Positions 25,982 to 39,786 of a stretch of 64,000 nt of DNA are shown in pieces. Made by a program: the position numbers and the translations under genes. A model generated the notes under the pieces. It saw only the letters and a list, made by a program, of their open reading frames with translations, searched no databases and was not told the origin of the DNA. Each line of letters opens with the position of its first letter. Position 1 is the stretch's first letter. The DNA lies in contig OZ244832.1 in assembly GCA_965220485.1 (NCBI GenBank), forward strand, positions 310,001 to 374,000, given 5' to 3'. This DNA is from Aldehydirespirator sp965220485. Its GTDB lineage: Bacteria; Actinomycetota; Acidimicrobiia; Acidimicrobiales; Aldehydirespiratoraceae.

Positions 25982-27790
25982 TCATGCCCGCGTCCACTGA
26001 CAGGTCTCACATTTCTTGACCCACAGGTATTTCGTGCCGAAGGAGTGCGTGTACCAGCCTTCCTGGTGCCCCTGTGGCATGTCGTCCTCTGTGGTCAGCT
26101 CGTCGCGCGTATCCTTCTTTTTGGGAACGGCTTTGATTATCGCGTTGCCCGAGTCAGTCACCGACCCGGTGAACACTGCGAGCTTGGCCTTGGTCTCTGG
26201 GTCGGTGAATGTATAGAAGGCCGCCGCCAGAGGAGTCCTCGAGTACTGGCCGGGAAGATCTTCAACATCCGCGTAGCCCTGGCGCGAGTTCTCCACGTCA
26301 TAGACGAAGCAGTCGAACGGATCACTCGTGGCGGCAGTGGCCGTGCCCCAGCGGCACGTCTTGGGTATGAGCCCACCCGCGGGGTCCGAGCCCGGCTGCA
26401 TCGACAGAAACAGCCGGTCCGAGGCCGTGTCGTACATGTGCACGTAGGTGTCATAGCAATAATGCAACTGGTCGGGGATCACGTTGCCGTCGTCGTCCAA
26501 CCACCTGCCCTGATCATCCCGTTCTCCCTCATGACATCCATGCCATCTATTCTTGTACTCCGTCTTCAAGCTCTCGTCGGTGGTGTCAGCACAGAACCTG
26601 TCGCGCAGCAGCTTCGCGACCGGCGCGCCGCCCACCTTGGTGTTGGCCCGCTCCGCGTGATTCATGGTCCGGACCGAACCCAACCTGTCGAGTTGCCACA
26701 ACCCGACCCCGGGATTCCAGTGGGCCCGCTTCTCGCCCGCATATGTGCCGAACGAATACAGCCGGAAGTTGTCCTCCCTGACGTTGATGCCGTCCCAGCG
26801 CGACAGCACCATGGGCGAACTCGCCCGAGACGCAAGCCCTCCGGCTACCTCATGCACCGGCACCGCCAGCATCAACGCGATCAGGCGATTGCGCGTCAGC
26901 CGCTTCGTGCTACGAGTCGTGCAGGTGCTCTTGTTGTCGAACTGCTCTGCGAGAGCCTCCTCAGCAGCCTTCTTGGTGCCCGCCAGCGCGCCCGAGGTCA
27001 TGTGATAGCCCGTCTTGCCGGACGGAACCGAAGCCGCCGCCACACCAACCTCCGGAGGCACCGTGGTCGTTGTAGTCGTGGTGGTCGTGGTCGTTGTCGG
27101 AACCGTGGTGGCGGACGTGGTCGGAACCGTGGTGGTGGTCGTTGTCGGAACCGTGGTGGTGGTCGTGGTCGGCGTCGGCGGAGTGTGGTCGCCGTGGCAT
27201 CGTGTGGCGGCTCCGGCTCCGTGGTCGTTGCGATGCGCGGGGGTGTTCTTGTACCCGGGCGGGTGATAGCCGCTTCCATACCACGGATTGTGAGCATGCT
27301 GACCGGCCGGGCACCGCGGCGGCGCCGTGGTCGTGGTGGTGGGCGGCGAACACGGCTCCACATATACCCACTGGTGAGTGCCGTCAGACCTGTGGATCCG
27401 ATACCTGAGCCTCCGGGTGGCGTGACACCCAGGACGGCTCAGATGATAATCAGAATGGCACCAACCGGGACTATAGGCATGTTTGTGAGTACCCGACGCG
27501 CACACAGCCGGACGCGCCGTGGTCGTGGTGGTGGTGGTGGTTGTGGTCGTTGGTGCCGGCTTGCACCGATACCTCGTCCAGGCCCGGTTCGTCTCAGCCG
27601 GTCTTCGGTGGTCGCTGGGATGCCAGATCGTGTACCTCTCCCTGCCGTAGCGGCAGCCAGTCTCGCTCTCCGCGATGGGATCAGCAGCCGCCTGGGGCAC
27701 CAACGCCTCTGGCGCCCACCCGGGCCCGAACAAGCCGTACACGCCAAGCAAGACAGCCAACGCACCAAACAAACCAGAACAGACCAACAC
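25982..27790 (-). CDS. Secreted protein with poly-Thr linkers, transposon cargo
   Basis: The 602-residue protein has an N-terminal signal sequence (LVCSGLFGALAVLLGVYGLF). Two small Cys/His-rich modules follow (about 45-75 and 95-200, for example CASGTHKHAYSPGWCHSDYH), separated by runs of threonine of up to 12 residues. The C-terminal domain (about 260-602) includes ALMLAVPVHEVAGG and HWNPGVGLWQLDRLG, reminiscent of lysozyme or transglycosylase-like folds; that comparison is inference. The start is GTG 27790. The 215 bp upstream to the transposon end hold only its promoter region. It may form an operon with the lipoprotein downstream. Confidence 0.72.
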   Translation of the reverse strand: MLVCSGLFGALAVLLGVYGLFGPGWAPEALVPQAAADPIAESETGCRYGRERYTIWHPSDHRRPAETNRAWTRYRCKPAPTTTTTTTTTTTARPAVCASGTHKHAYSPGWCHSDYHLSRPGCHATRRLRYRIHRSDGTHQWVYVEPCSPPTTTTTAPPRCPAGQHAHNPWYGSGYHPPGYKNTPAHRNDHGAGAATRCHGDHTPPTPTTTTTTVPTTTTTTVPTTSATTVPTTTTTTTTTTTTVPPEVGVAAASVPSGKTGYHMTSGALAGTKKAAEEALAEQFDNKSTCTTRSTKRLTRNRLIALMLAVPVHEVAGGLASRASSPMVLSRWDGINVREDNFRLYSFGTYAGEKRAHWNPGVGLWQLDRLGSVRTMNHAERANTKVGGAPVAKLLRDRFCADTTDESLKTEYKNRWHGCHEGERDDQGRWLDDDGNVIPDQLHYCYDTYVHMYDTASDRLFLSMQPGSDPAGGLIPKTCRWGTATAATSDPFDCFVYDVENSRQGYADVEDLPGQYSRTPLAAAFYTFTDPETKAKLAVFTGSVTDSGNAIIKAVPKKKDTRDELTTEDDMPQGHQEGWYTHSFGTKYLWVKKCETCQWTRA

Positions 27791-28005
27791 AGAACCGCAC
27801 CCAAGCTCGCCGAAGGCAACGACGATTCATCTGGTGCACCGCCACCGCACCTGGACGCACAGCCCGGCCGCACAACCGCAACAACGCTGCCCAACGCCGC
27901 CAATCCGGTGCTCACGCGCGCCAGCCAAACCCAGCGCCGTCCAGCGCTCCCAACAACGGCCGTTGTGCGGCGAGCCCCCCGGTCACCACAGCACCCTAAC
28001 AGACC

Positions 28006-28048
28006 GAACCCGAAGCGTTGGATCCTGTCCATTTGCTACGGGTACCCC
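28006..28048 (-). repeat. Right terminal inverted repeat of the Tn3 transposon
   Basis: Read inward from 28048 it begins GGGGTACCCGTAGCAAATGG and matches the left end at 39 of 43 positions. The BREX-like coding fragment begins at the very next base. Confidence 0.9.
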
Positions 28049-28618
28049 GAGACGGATCTGCGGCTCGACCGCGGCGGGCTCACCGACCGTCGCGAGATCG
28101 TCGAGGTCGTCCGCTTCCTGGAGAGCGAGGGACGTTCGCCGGCCGAGGCCGTCGCCCGCCTCATCCGAGAGGCGGTCTTCACCCATCTCAACCGTCTCGT
28201 GGCGATACGGATAGCGGAGGAACTCGACATTGTTGAACTCGTGCGAGTGCCGCCGCCCCAGAAGCTGGAGGTGAACGTGGCTGTGGCGGGCGGAAGGATT
28301 ACGACGGGCGTCTTCGCTGCCAGCCTGTCGTTTGAGGGCAACCTCTTCGCCAAAGAGGTGAACGTGCGGGTTGTTGCGGGAAGGGGGCGAGGGGCGGCTG
28401 TCGCACGCGTCGTGTCTGGCGACGGCTACGATCCCGATACTGGAGCAGTGATGATCGCCGCCAACGAGCCTCGCGTACTCACCTTCCAGGTGACAGAGAA
28501 CCTCGATGCCGACACCAAGGTCGAACTGCAGGTGTTCGATGCTCGGACCGGCCAGAAGCTCGGATCCTCGGCGGTCTCAGTGGCCTCTCCGGTTGTGGTG
28601 GAGGATCAGCTTGACTAA
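28049..28618 (+). pseudogene. BREX gene remnant: PglX-like segment joined to PglZ-like C-terminus
   Basis: The open frame continues from the transposon end without a start of its own. Its first 60 residues (GRSPAEAVARLIREAVFTHL and NRLVAIRIAEEL) resemble the N-terminal region of BREX PglX methyltransferases. The rest (FEGNLFAKEVNVRV, GDGYDPDTGAVMIAANEPRV, ELQVFDARTGQKLG) looks like a beta-rich C-terminal domain and sits where pglZ would end, directly before brxL. The joint suggests an internal deletion. Family names here are inference; what is certain is that it is a 5'-truncated frame ending 8 bp inside the brxL start. Confidence 0.5.
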
Positions 28619-29783
28619 GGCAGAGATGCGACTGGACCAACTCGACCAGGCTGCCGTCGAGGCCTTCTCCGGACGCGTCGTCCGCAAGGACCTGGTCCGC
28701 CAGGTCAAGGTCGAGGCCAACGTGCCTGTGTACGTGCTTGAGTTCCTGCTGGGGAAGTACTGCGCCACCGACGACCCGTTCTCCATCGAGGCCGGGCTGA
28801 TGGTGGTCAACCAGACCTTGAAGGACAACTTCATCCGGCTCGATGAGTCCGAACTGGCCAAGGCGCGCGTCAAGCAGCGCGGCCAACTCCGCCTCATCGA
28901 CAAGGTCGACGTGCGACTGCTCGTCAGCGAGGACAAGTTCTGGGCCCACCTTCAATACTTCGGCGACAAGTTCGTCCACGTCCCCGAACATCTGGTCTAC
29001 AAGTACGACCGGCTCCTGCAGGGCGGCGCGTGGTGCCAACTCGACCTGCTCTACGACGCGGCTGCGGACGAGGCTCAGAAGCGCCCCTTCTACATCCGTG
29101 CGCTGAAGCCCATCCAAGTCGCCGCCTTCGACCTCGACGAGTTCATCGATGGGCGACGCCGTCTGAGCCGAGACGCCTGGCTCGATCTCGTCATGCGAAC
29201 CGTCGGCCTGGAGCCCGGCGAGTACGACCTGAGAGGCAAACTGCTCGCCGTCTGCCGGCTCCTGCCGATGGCCGAGCGGAACTTCAACCTCATAGAACTG
29301 GGTCCATGGGGGACCGGCAAGAGTTTCGTCTACCGGGAGTCGAATCCCAACGCGATCCTCATCTCCGGCGGCAAGGTCACCGTCGCCCAGATGTTCGTCA
29401 ACATGTCGACCGGGCGGGTCGGGCTCCTCGGCACCTGGGACGTCGTGGCCTTCGACGAGGTCGCCAGCCTTCAGGTGTCGGACCCCACCGTCGTCAACAT
29501 GCTCAAGGACTACATGGAGTCGGGATCCTTCGCTCGCGGCAAAGAGGAGGTCCTTAATATTCCTACGATGCGTGATGCTGGCGAGCTCCCGTCTACATCA
29601 CCCGATGTTTCTCCAGGCAGCCCTGGCGCGGGTGTGGATGTGGTGTGGATCGCGGTTGCCGCAGGCGGATACCGTGCGATTTGGAAGTTTGATGACCAAG
29701 AATGGACTGTTGTCGAACTACCGGAACGGGCTAGGCAGATTATCGAGGACGCAATCCAGCGCAGTAGGCCAAGATGCGCATGA
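28611..29783 (+). CDS. brxL: BrxL-like protein of a BREX system, C-terminal protease domain lost
   Basis: TTG 28611 follows GGAGG and overlaps the previous stop; ATG 28626 is the alternative. Residues 1-314 follow BrxL closely: GRVVRKDLVRQVKVEANVPV, YVLEFLLGKYCATDDP, RALKPIQVAAFDLDEFI, the Walker A-like ELGPWGTGKSFVYRE, and VGLLGTWDVVAFDEVA. At about residue 314 (SGSFARGKEE) homology stops and an unrelated 76-residue tail follows (VVWIAVAAGGYRAIWKFDDQ). Intact BrxL is about 680 residues with a Lon-like protease domain, so this one is chimeric and probably inactive. Confidence 0.85.
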   Translation: MTKAEMRLDQLDQAAVEAFSGRVVRKDLVRQVKVEANVPVYVLEFLLGKYCATDDPFSIEAGLMVVNQTLKDNFIRLDESELAKARVKQRGQLRLIDKVDVRLLVSEDKFWAHLQYFGDKFVHVPEHLVYKYDRLLQGGAWCQLDLLYDAAADEAQKRPFYIRALKPIQVAAFDLDEFIDGRRRLSRDAWLDLVMRTVGLEPGEYDLRGKLLAVCRLLPMAERNFNLIELGPWGTGKSFVYRESNPNAILISGGKVTVAQMFVNMSTGRVGLLGTWDVVAFDEVASLQVSDPTVVNMLKDYMESGSFARGKEEVLNIPTMRDAGELPSTSPDVSPGSPGAGVDVVWIAVAAGGYRAIWKFDDQEWTVVELPERARQIIEDAIQRSRPRCA

Positions 29784-29826
29784 TCAGGGTTGCCTGTCGA
29801 TTGTTCCGGCGTAAACCTGAGCCGTG

Positions 29827-31086
<1,260 letters not shown>

Positions 31087-31195
31087 CCCGGACCGCTTGC
31101 ACCGGTGCCGTGCCGCTCCGTACGTCGAGCAGTCAACCACCTCACATGTTGCAGAGTCGGGTTAGATTCGGGTTCGTCGAGTGGCTGGCGGCGCG

Positions 31196-31227
31196 TATAG
31201 TCTGCGAACGTGCCGCAGGCCTGCGGC
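31196..31227 (+). promoter_or_regulatory. hicBA promoter and palindromic operator candidate
   Basis: A TATAGT -10 box lies at 31196-31201 with a weak -35 (TTCGTC at 31173-31178, 17-bp spacing). Just downstream, GCCGCAGGCCTGCGGC (31212-31227) is a perfect 16-bp palindrome between the -10 box and the hicB start, which is where an antitoxin dimer would act as an autorepressor. Confidence 0.5.
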
Positions 31228-31246
31228 GGACTGCCGGAGGGAAGCA

Positions 31247-31459
31247 GTGGGAAACGGGCGGTTGTTCTCGGCCAGCGTGTGGCAGGAAGGCGAGTGGTGG
31301 ATCGCGCAGGCGTTGGAGGTTGACGTCGCAAGTCAGGGCGAGTCCGCCGATCGTGCGCTGGCCGGTCTAGGCGAGGCTTTGTCCCTGCACTTCGACAATC
31401 CCAGGCCCACAGCAGCGCCCGAGATCCACAGCATCGAGGTCGAGGTTGGCGCCGCTTGA
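31247..31459 (+). CDS. hicB: HicB-like antitoxin
   Basis: The 70-residue protein has the partial RNase H-like fold of HicB antitoxins: FSASVWQEGEWWIAQALEVD, then VASQGESADRALAGLGEALS. The start is GTG 31247, preceded by GGAGGGA; the frame opens earlier but without a start context. It overlaps the hicA start by 14 bases. The antitoxin-first order is the minority arrangement among HicAB pairs. No C-terminal DNA-binding domain is visible. Confidence 0.78.
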   Translation: MGNGRLFSASVWQEGEWWIAQALEVDVASQGESADRALAGLGEALSLHFDNPRPTAAPEIHSIEVEVGAA

Positions 31460-31676
31460 GCGGCTGCCGTACCGCGAGGTGGCTCGCAGGCTCCGGGCGG
31501 CGGGTTTCACGGAGGCCGGGCAACGCGGCAGCCATGTCAAGTTCGTCAAAGGGGACAGCGGAGGAATCCGCACGGCGATCGTGCCTCGCCACCGCGAGGT
31601 GGCAGTAGGGACGGCGCCCTTGCGGAGCGTCTTGCGCCAGGCGGGACTCGATGCCGAGGAGTTCGAGCGGCTGTAG
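31446..31676 (+). CDS. hicA: HicA-like mRNA interferase toxin
   Basis: The 76-residue protein has the double-stranded-RNA-binding-like HicA fold: PYREVARRLRAAGFTEAGQR, the catalytic histidine in GSHVKFVKG, and IVPRHREVAVGTAPLRSVLR. HicA toxins cut mRNA and tmRNA when the antitoxin is lost. The start appears to be TTG 31446, inside the end of hicB, so translation of the two is coupled. The pair sits between tyrS and the rRNA operon. Confidence 0.85.
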   Translation: MAPLERLPYREVARRLRAAGFTEAGQRGSHVKFVKGDSGGIRTAIVPRHREVAVGTAPLRSVLRQAGLDAEEFERL

Positions 31677-32114
31677 GGCTGCTCGGCAAGCCGCCCGTGG
31701 GCGAGGTTGCTGGCGTTGGCCGGGGGCGATAGTGTCACGGGTCACCCCGGCGGGGCTTCGTGAGCGCGGCCGGGGTAACAGTAGGAATCACTGTGCCGTC
31801 GGCGTCAACGGGCCGGATCTCGTCCGGGACCGCAATCGTCGCCGACATGAGATTGCTTCTTGAAAACGGAAGAGACGGACGCATAGCGAGTGCGGGCGTC
31901 GGCTCGGGCTGCGTGGCCCGAGGTGATGTCCGTCAAGACATGGTCCGGCATGCCTGCCGGACCGCCCGGCGCCTCGGCGCCGGGAGAGCCAAAGGTCTCC
32001 CGCTCCAAGCGGCGAGACCGGCTCTCTGAACCGCAGAGCTGCTCACGCACCCGCCTAGGCGGGGAGCAGCCGAGCAATCCGATCGAAGGCCCGGCCTCGG
32101 CCGGTGCCGGAGAT
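31677..32114 (+). promoter_or_regulatory. rRNA operon promoter and leader region
   Basis: No gene is supported here. A promoter-like pair TTGCTG (31707-31712) and TAGTGT (31730-31735) with 17-bp spacing lies about 380 bp before the 16S gene. At about 31853-31910 the leader contains TTGCTTCTTGAAAACGG and GCATAGCGAGTGCGGGCG, resembling the sequence before the 23S gene (CCTCTTGAGAATTGCATAGC), which fits a shared antitermination/boxA-type element. The end of the leader can pair with the start of the 16S-23S spacer. Confidence 0.5.
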
Positions 32115-36978
<4,864 letters not shown>

Positions 36979-37071
36979 AATTTCGCATCGAGCGTTCGGT
37001 GCTCGTGCTCGCTATGGAGTTCGTCAAGAGGCGTTCCCCTGCTCTAGGGGTTCGCCCGAGGGACAACAGGT

Positions 37072-37188
<117 letters not shown>

Positions 37189-37196
37189 TTCGCCGA

Positions 37197-37238
37197 CCAG
37201 AAGGCCCCGATGACCACCGCCGGGGCCTTCTGGCATTT
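37197..37238 (+). terminator. rRNA operon terminator
   Basis: CCAGAAGGCCCCG (37197-37209) pairs perfectly with CGGGGCCTTCTGG (37221-37233) around an 11-nt loop, followed by CATTTT. A 13-bp GC-rich stem immediately after 5S is a classic intrinsic terminator; the T-run is short. Confidence 0.9.
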
Positions 37239-37255
37239 TCGGGCTCCGAGTCGCC

Positions 37256-37372
37256 GAATTGGCAGCGTTATGCATGGATGGCGTGCATTGTGCTGCTAGT
37301 TTGCGGGCAGGAGGCCGGGTGACGGGAATTGGCAGCGTTATGCGCGTATAGCGTGCATTGTGCTGCCAATTC
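37256..37372. repeat. Two copies of a 47-bp palindromic repeat
   Basis: Copies at 37256-37302 and 37326-37372 share GAATTGGCAGCGTTATGC and GCGTGCATTGTGCTGC. The second copy is a clean inverted repeat (GAATTGGCAGC / GCTGCCAATTC); in the first the right arm is degraded. They lie between the rRNA terminator and the TPR gene and contain no ORF. Confidence 0.8.
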
Positions 37373-37414
37373 GCGGTGAGGCTCCTGGGATTAGGGCGCG
37401 GGTAGGCTTCGCTC

Positions 37415-38131
37415 ATGCCGCGCAAGAGCGACAGGTCGGGTCGCTCGCCGTCGGCGCAGCGCCGGAGCAAGCCGCGCCAGCGCGTCCCTCTGCCGACTGT
37501 GCCACACTCCGCGCCGGATCCTCATGTCGAGTTGGTGCGGGCTCTGGGCCCCGAACGCGGCAAGAGCGCGGTTCGGCGCTTCGAGACTGCGGCCAAGGCC
37601 TTTCGCGCCGAGCGGTTCAAGGAGGCTCTTCCGCTGCTCACCCGGCTGGTCCGCGACGCTCCAGAGGTCGCCGATGTGCGGGAGCTGCACGGCCTGGTGC
37701 TGTACCGGTTGGGCCGGTTCAAGGCAGCCATGGCCGAACTCGAGTTCTTCCGTGAGCTGAGTGGCTCTGTGGAGCAGCATCCGGTCCTGGCCGACTGCCA
37801 CCGCGCGCTGGGCCGCTGGGCTGACGTGGAGGTGCTCTGGAAGGAGCTCGGCGCGGCGTCCCCGTCGGCCGAGCTGGTGACCGAGGGACGCCTCGTGCTG
37901 GCCGGCGCCAAGGCCGACAGGGGAGAGATGCCGGCGGCCATCCAGGTTCTGGAGCAGGGATGGCGGCTGCCGTCCCGGCCCCGGGCCCACCATCTGCGGC
38001 GCGCCTATGCCCTCGCTGACCTCTACGAACGCGCTGGCCGTTCCCCGAGGGCCCGGGAACTGTTCCGCTGGGTCGAGTCCCACGACCCGCGACTGGCCGA
38101 CGTGTCCCAACGGGTCCGCGCCCTCAGCTGA
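37415..38131 (+). CDS. TPR-like protein of the conserved tyrS neighbourhood
   Basis: The 238-residue protein has a basic N-terminal tail (about 1-25) followed by helical repeats of TPR type (for example AKAFRAERFKEALPLLTRLV, LHGLVLYRLGRFKAAMAELE, CHRALGRWADVEVLWKELG). A similar TPR protein follows tyrS in other Actinomycetota as I recall the gene order. Molecular function is unknown, and TPRs imply a protein-binding role. Its last 28 codons are duplicated at 39796-39879, on the far side of the DUF4143 gene that follows it. Confidence 0.8.
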   Translation: MPRKSDRSGRSPSAQRRSKPRQRVPLPTVPHSAPDPHVELVRALGPERGKSAVRRFETAAKAFRAERFKEALPLLTRLVRDAPEVADVRELHGLVLYRLGRFKAAMAELEFFRELSGSVEQHPVLADCHRALGRWADVEVLWKELGAASPSAELVTEGRLVLAGAKADRGEMPAAIQVLEQGWRLPSRPRAHHLRRAYALADLYERAGRSPRARELFRWVESHDPRLADVSQRVRALS

Positions 38132-38133
38132 CC

Positions 38134-38199
38134 GACCTAGCACGCTGATACCGATTGGATGGTTCCTGTGCTACTGATTGGAGGATCTCTGCGCTTCAA
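38134..38199. repeat. Relic 23-bp iterons of the type found before ATPase 4
   Basis: GGATGG at 38157 and GGAGGA at 38180 begin units ending CTGATT, preceded by GATACCGATT. This is the same repeat sequence and 23-bp period as at 51227-51295, but no gene of that type is adjacent. It appears to be the promoter remnant of a lost paralogue that would have been on the minus strand. Confidence 0.65.
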
Positions 38200-38268
38200 G
38201 GCTCCGAACACTGCTATGCTAAGACTCTGAACACTGCTACGCTGAGGCTCCGAACACTGCTACGTTAA
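38200..38268 (+). promoter_or_regulatory. Three 23-bp direct repeats before DUF4143 ATPase 2
   Basis: Units start at 38200, 38223 and 38246 and share the block CTGAACACTGCTACGCT with few changes (CCGAACACTGCTATGCT and so on); a fourth begins at 38269. The last unit includes TACGTT seven bases before the GTG start, a good -10 for a leaderless transcript, so a protein bound to the array would cover the promoter. Confidence 0.8.
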
Positions 38269-38273
38269 GGCTC

Positions 38274-39527
38274 GTGGAGTACATACCCCGCCTTGTGGAC
38301 GCCCAGCTCTCGAAGGCTCGTCGAACCCATCCCGTTGTGCTGGTGACCGGCGCCAGGGGCGTCGGCAAGACCACGACGGCAATGCAGGCGGCCAGGTCGA
38401 GCGCGTTCCTCGACGACGCGGCCACCCGCACCGTCTTCCAAGACGATCCCGAGGCCGCCCTCGCTCAGTATCGGGAGCCGCTCCTGGTAGACGAGTGGCA
38501 GCTGGCGCCCGAGGTCGTGCGAGCAATCAAGCGCACCGTCGACCGAGACCGGAGGCCCGGGCGGTTCATCCTCACCGGCTCACCCGATCCGCGGGGCCGG
38601 TCAGAGTTCCAGGCGCTGACCGGCCGGGCAGCGGTCGTGCGACTCAACCCGATGACCGTGAGGGAGAGGAGCATGCGGGTCGCGGATCCGCGCCGTGCCC
38701 CGACAGTCGCCGGGGTGCTGTCGGGAACCCCGCCTGAAGCCTCGCCAGTGCAAGCGCCCGACATCTTCGAATACCTCGACATGGCTGCAGTCGGCGGCTT
38801 CCCCGAGTGCGCACCGGAAGGTTCCGCGGCCCACTCGCAGACGTGGAGCCGCGACTACCTGAGCGTTCTGCTGCGGCGGGATCTGCCCCTGTTCGGAACG
38901 CGGCGCTCAGCCTCCCATTTTCGCAGATACCTCGCCGCCGCCGCCCTTCACACCGCACGGTCGCCAGAAGACGGAAGCCTGCGCAACGCCGCCCAGGTCA
39001 ACCCCGGAACCCACCGGGACTACCGGCACATCCTGCTCGACATGGACATGACCGTCGAGGTGCCCGCGTTCATCAGTGAGGACATCCCCAATCTGGCCAA
39101 GTCCCCCAAGATGCTGTTCAGCGACTCCGGACTGTTGATCGCAGCGATGAATGTGCCGCTGGCCCGCCTGAAGCTGAACGGCGACCTCTACGGCAGGGTC
39201 ATCGAGACATTCGCGCTCAACCAGCTTCGCGCCGAGCTCGAGGCGCTGAACATGCGGGACGCGCTGAGCCACCTCCGCACCCACAAGGGCGCCCATGAGA
39301 TCGACGCCGTGATCGAAACCGACGACGGGGGCATCATCGCGATCGAGGTCAAGTCGGCCAACCGGCACCGGCCTGCCGACATCAAGCACATCGAATGGTT
39401 GTCGAGCAGGATCGGGGACAGGTTCAAGCTGGGACTGGTACTCACAACCGGTGCGCACATCAGCAACATCCGAAGCGATGCGACCGACAGGATCTGGGCC
39501 GCACCGATCAGCGTGCTCTGGCACTAG
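38274..39527 (+). CDS. AAA_14/DUF4143 family ATPase with C-terminal nuclease-like domain (paralogue 2)
   Basis: The 417-residue protein starts at GTG 38274, probably leaderless. It has Walker A VTGARGVGKTTTAMQ, a Walker B-like EPLLVDEWQLAPE, a sensor RFILTGSPDP, the DUF4143 middle (RDYLSVLLRRDLPLFG and LFSDSGLLIAAMNV) and the C-terminal IDAVIETDDGGIIAIEVKSA with PD-(D/E)XK-like residues. It is flanked by the TPR gene and a truncated duplicate of that gene's end. A MITE-like element begins at its stop codon. Confidence 0.85.
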   Translation: MEYIPRLVDAQLSKARRTHPVVLVTGARGVGKTTTAMQAARSSAFLDDAATRTVFQDDPEAALAQYREPLLVDEWQLAPEVVRAIKRTVDRDRRPGRFILTGSPDPRGRSEFQALTGRAAVVRLNPMTVRERSMRVADPRRAPTVAGVLSGTPPEASPVQAPDIFEYLDMAAVGGFPECAPEGSAAHSQTWSRDYLSVLLRRDLPLFGTRRSASHFRRYLAAAALHTARSPEDGSLRNAAQVNPGTHRDYRHILLDMDMTVEVPAFISEDIPNLAKSPKMLFSDSGLLIAAMNVPLARLKLNGDLYGRVIETFALNQLRAELEALNMRDALSHLRTHKGAHEIDAVIETDDGGIIAIEVKSANRHRPADIKHIEWLSSRIGDRFKLGLVLTTGAHISNIRSDATDRIWAAPISVLWH

Positions 39528-39700
39528 TGTCCTGAGCCGCTAGTTCGTGGCGAATTGGGAGGTTCACAGGACGCCGGGACCGGGACCACTGCCTCGGTCG
39601 GTCGAACTTCAATCAGTTATCCACCTCTAGTGTGGCAAAGTGCTTGAAGTTCCACTTCGCCCCCACACATCTTCAACGAATTCCTGACTCAGGACACTAG
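39524..39700. mobile_element. MITE family C (about 177 bp) at the ATPase 2 stop codon
   Basis: Perfect 13-base inverted ends CTAGTGTCCTGAG and CTCAGGACACTAG bound an ORF-free AT-richer segment. The left CTAG contains the TAG stop of the preceding gene, so insertion into CTAG left the protein unchanged. No matching autonomous element is present in the window. Confidence 0.75.
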
Positions 39701-39786
39701 ACCTGTGCCACAAAATAGAAATTTCAGCTGGAGAATATAGAAGCAAAGCATACTCAAAATAGAAATCGAATGGTAGGTCGCGCATT

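Larger units (their letters stand above)
19928..28048. mobile_element. Tn3-family transposon, 8.1 kb, decayed
   Basis: Inverted ends of about 43 bp begin GGGGTACCCGTAGCA and match at 39 of 43 positions (19928-19970 and 28006-28048). GGGG tips of this length are typical of Tn3-family elements, and a broken Tn3-type tnpA lies inside the left end. Order from the left: tnpA remnants (minus strand) with nested IS3 and MITE insertions, a tyrosine-recombinase pseudogene (TnpI-like), and two secreted-protein genes on the minus strand. The flanking five bases (CTACA and GAGAC) are not a target duplication. Confidence 0.85.

Noticed and set aside
25781..28618. 945-codon plus-strand frame across the transposon right end
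   Set aside because: Only the part after 28048 has protein-like composition; the rest is antisense to two secreted-protein genes.
31760..32029. 89-codon frame between hicA and the 16S gene
   Set aside because: It lies in the rRNA leader with its antitermination-like motif, has no Shine-Dalgarno and no homology signal.
38157..38268. Possible CRISPR array
   Set aside because: The 23-bp units are contiguous without spacers, only about three per locus, and no cas genes are present.
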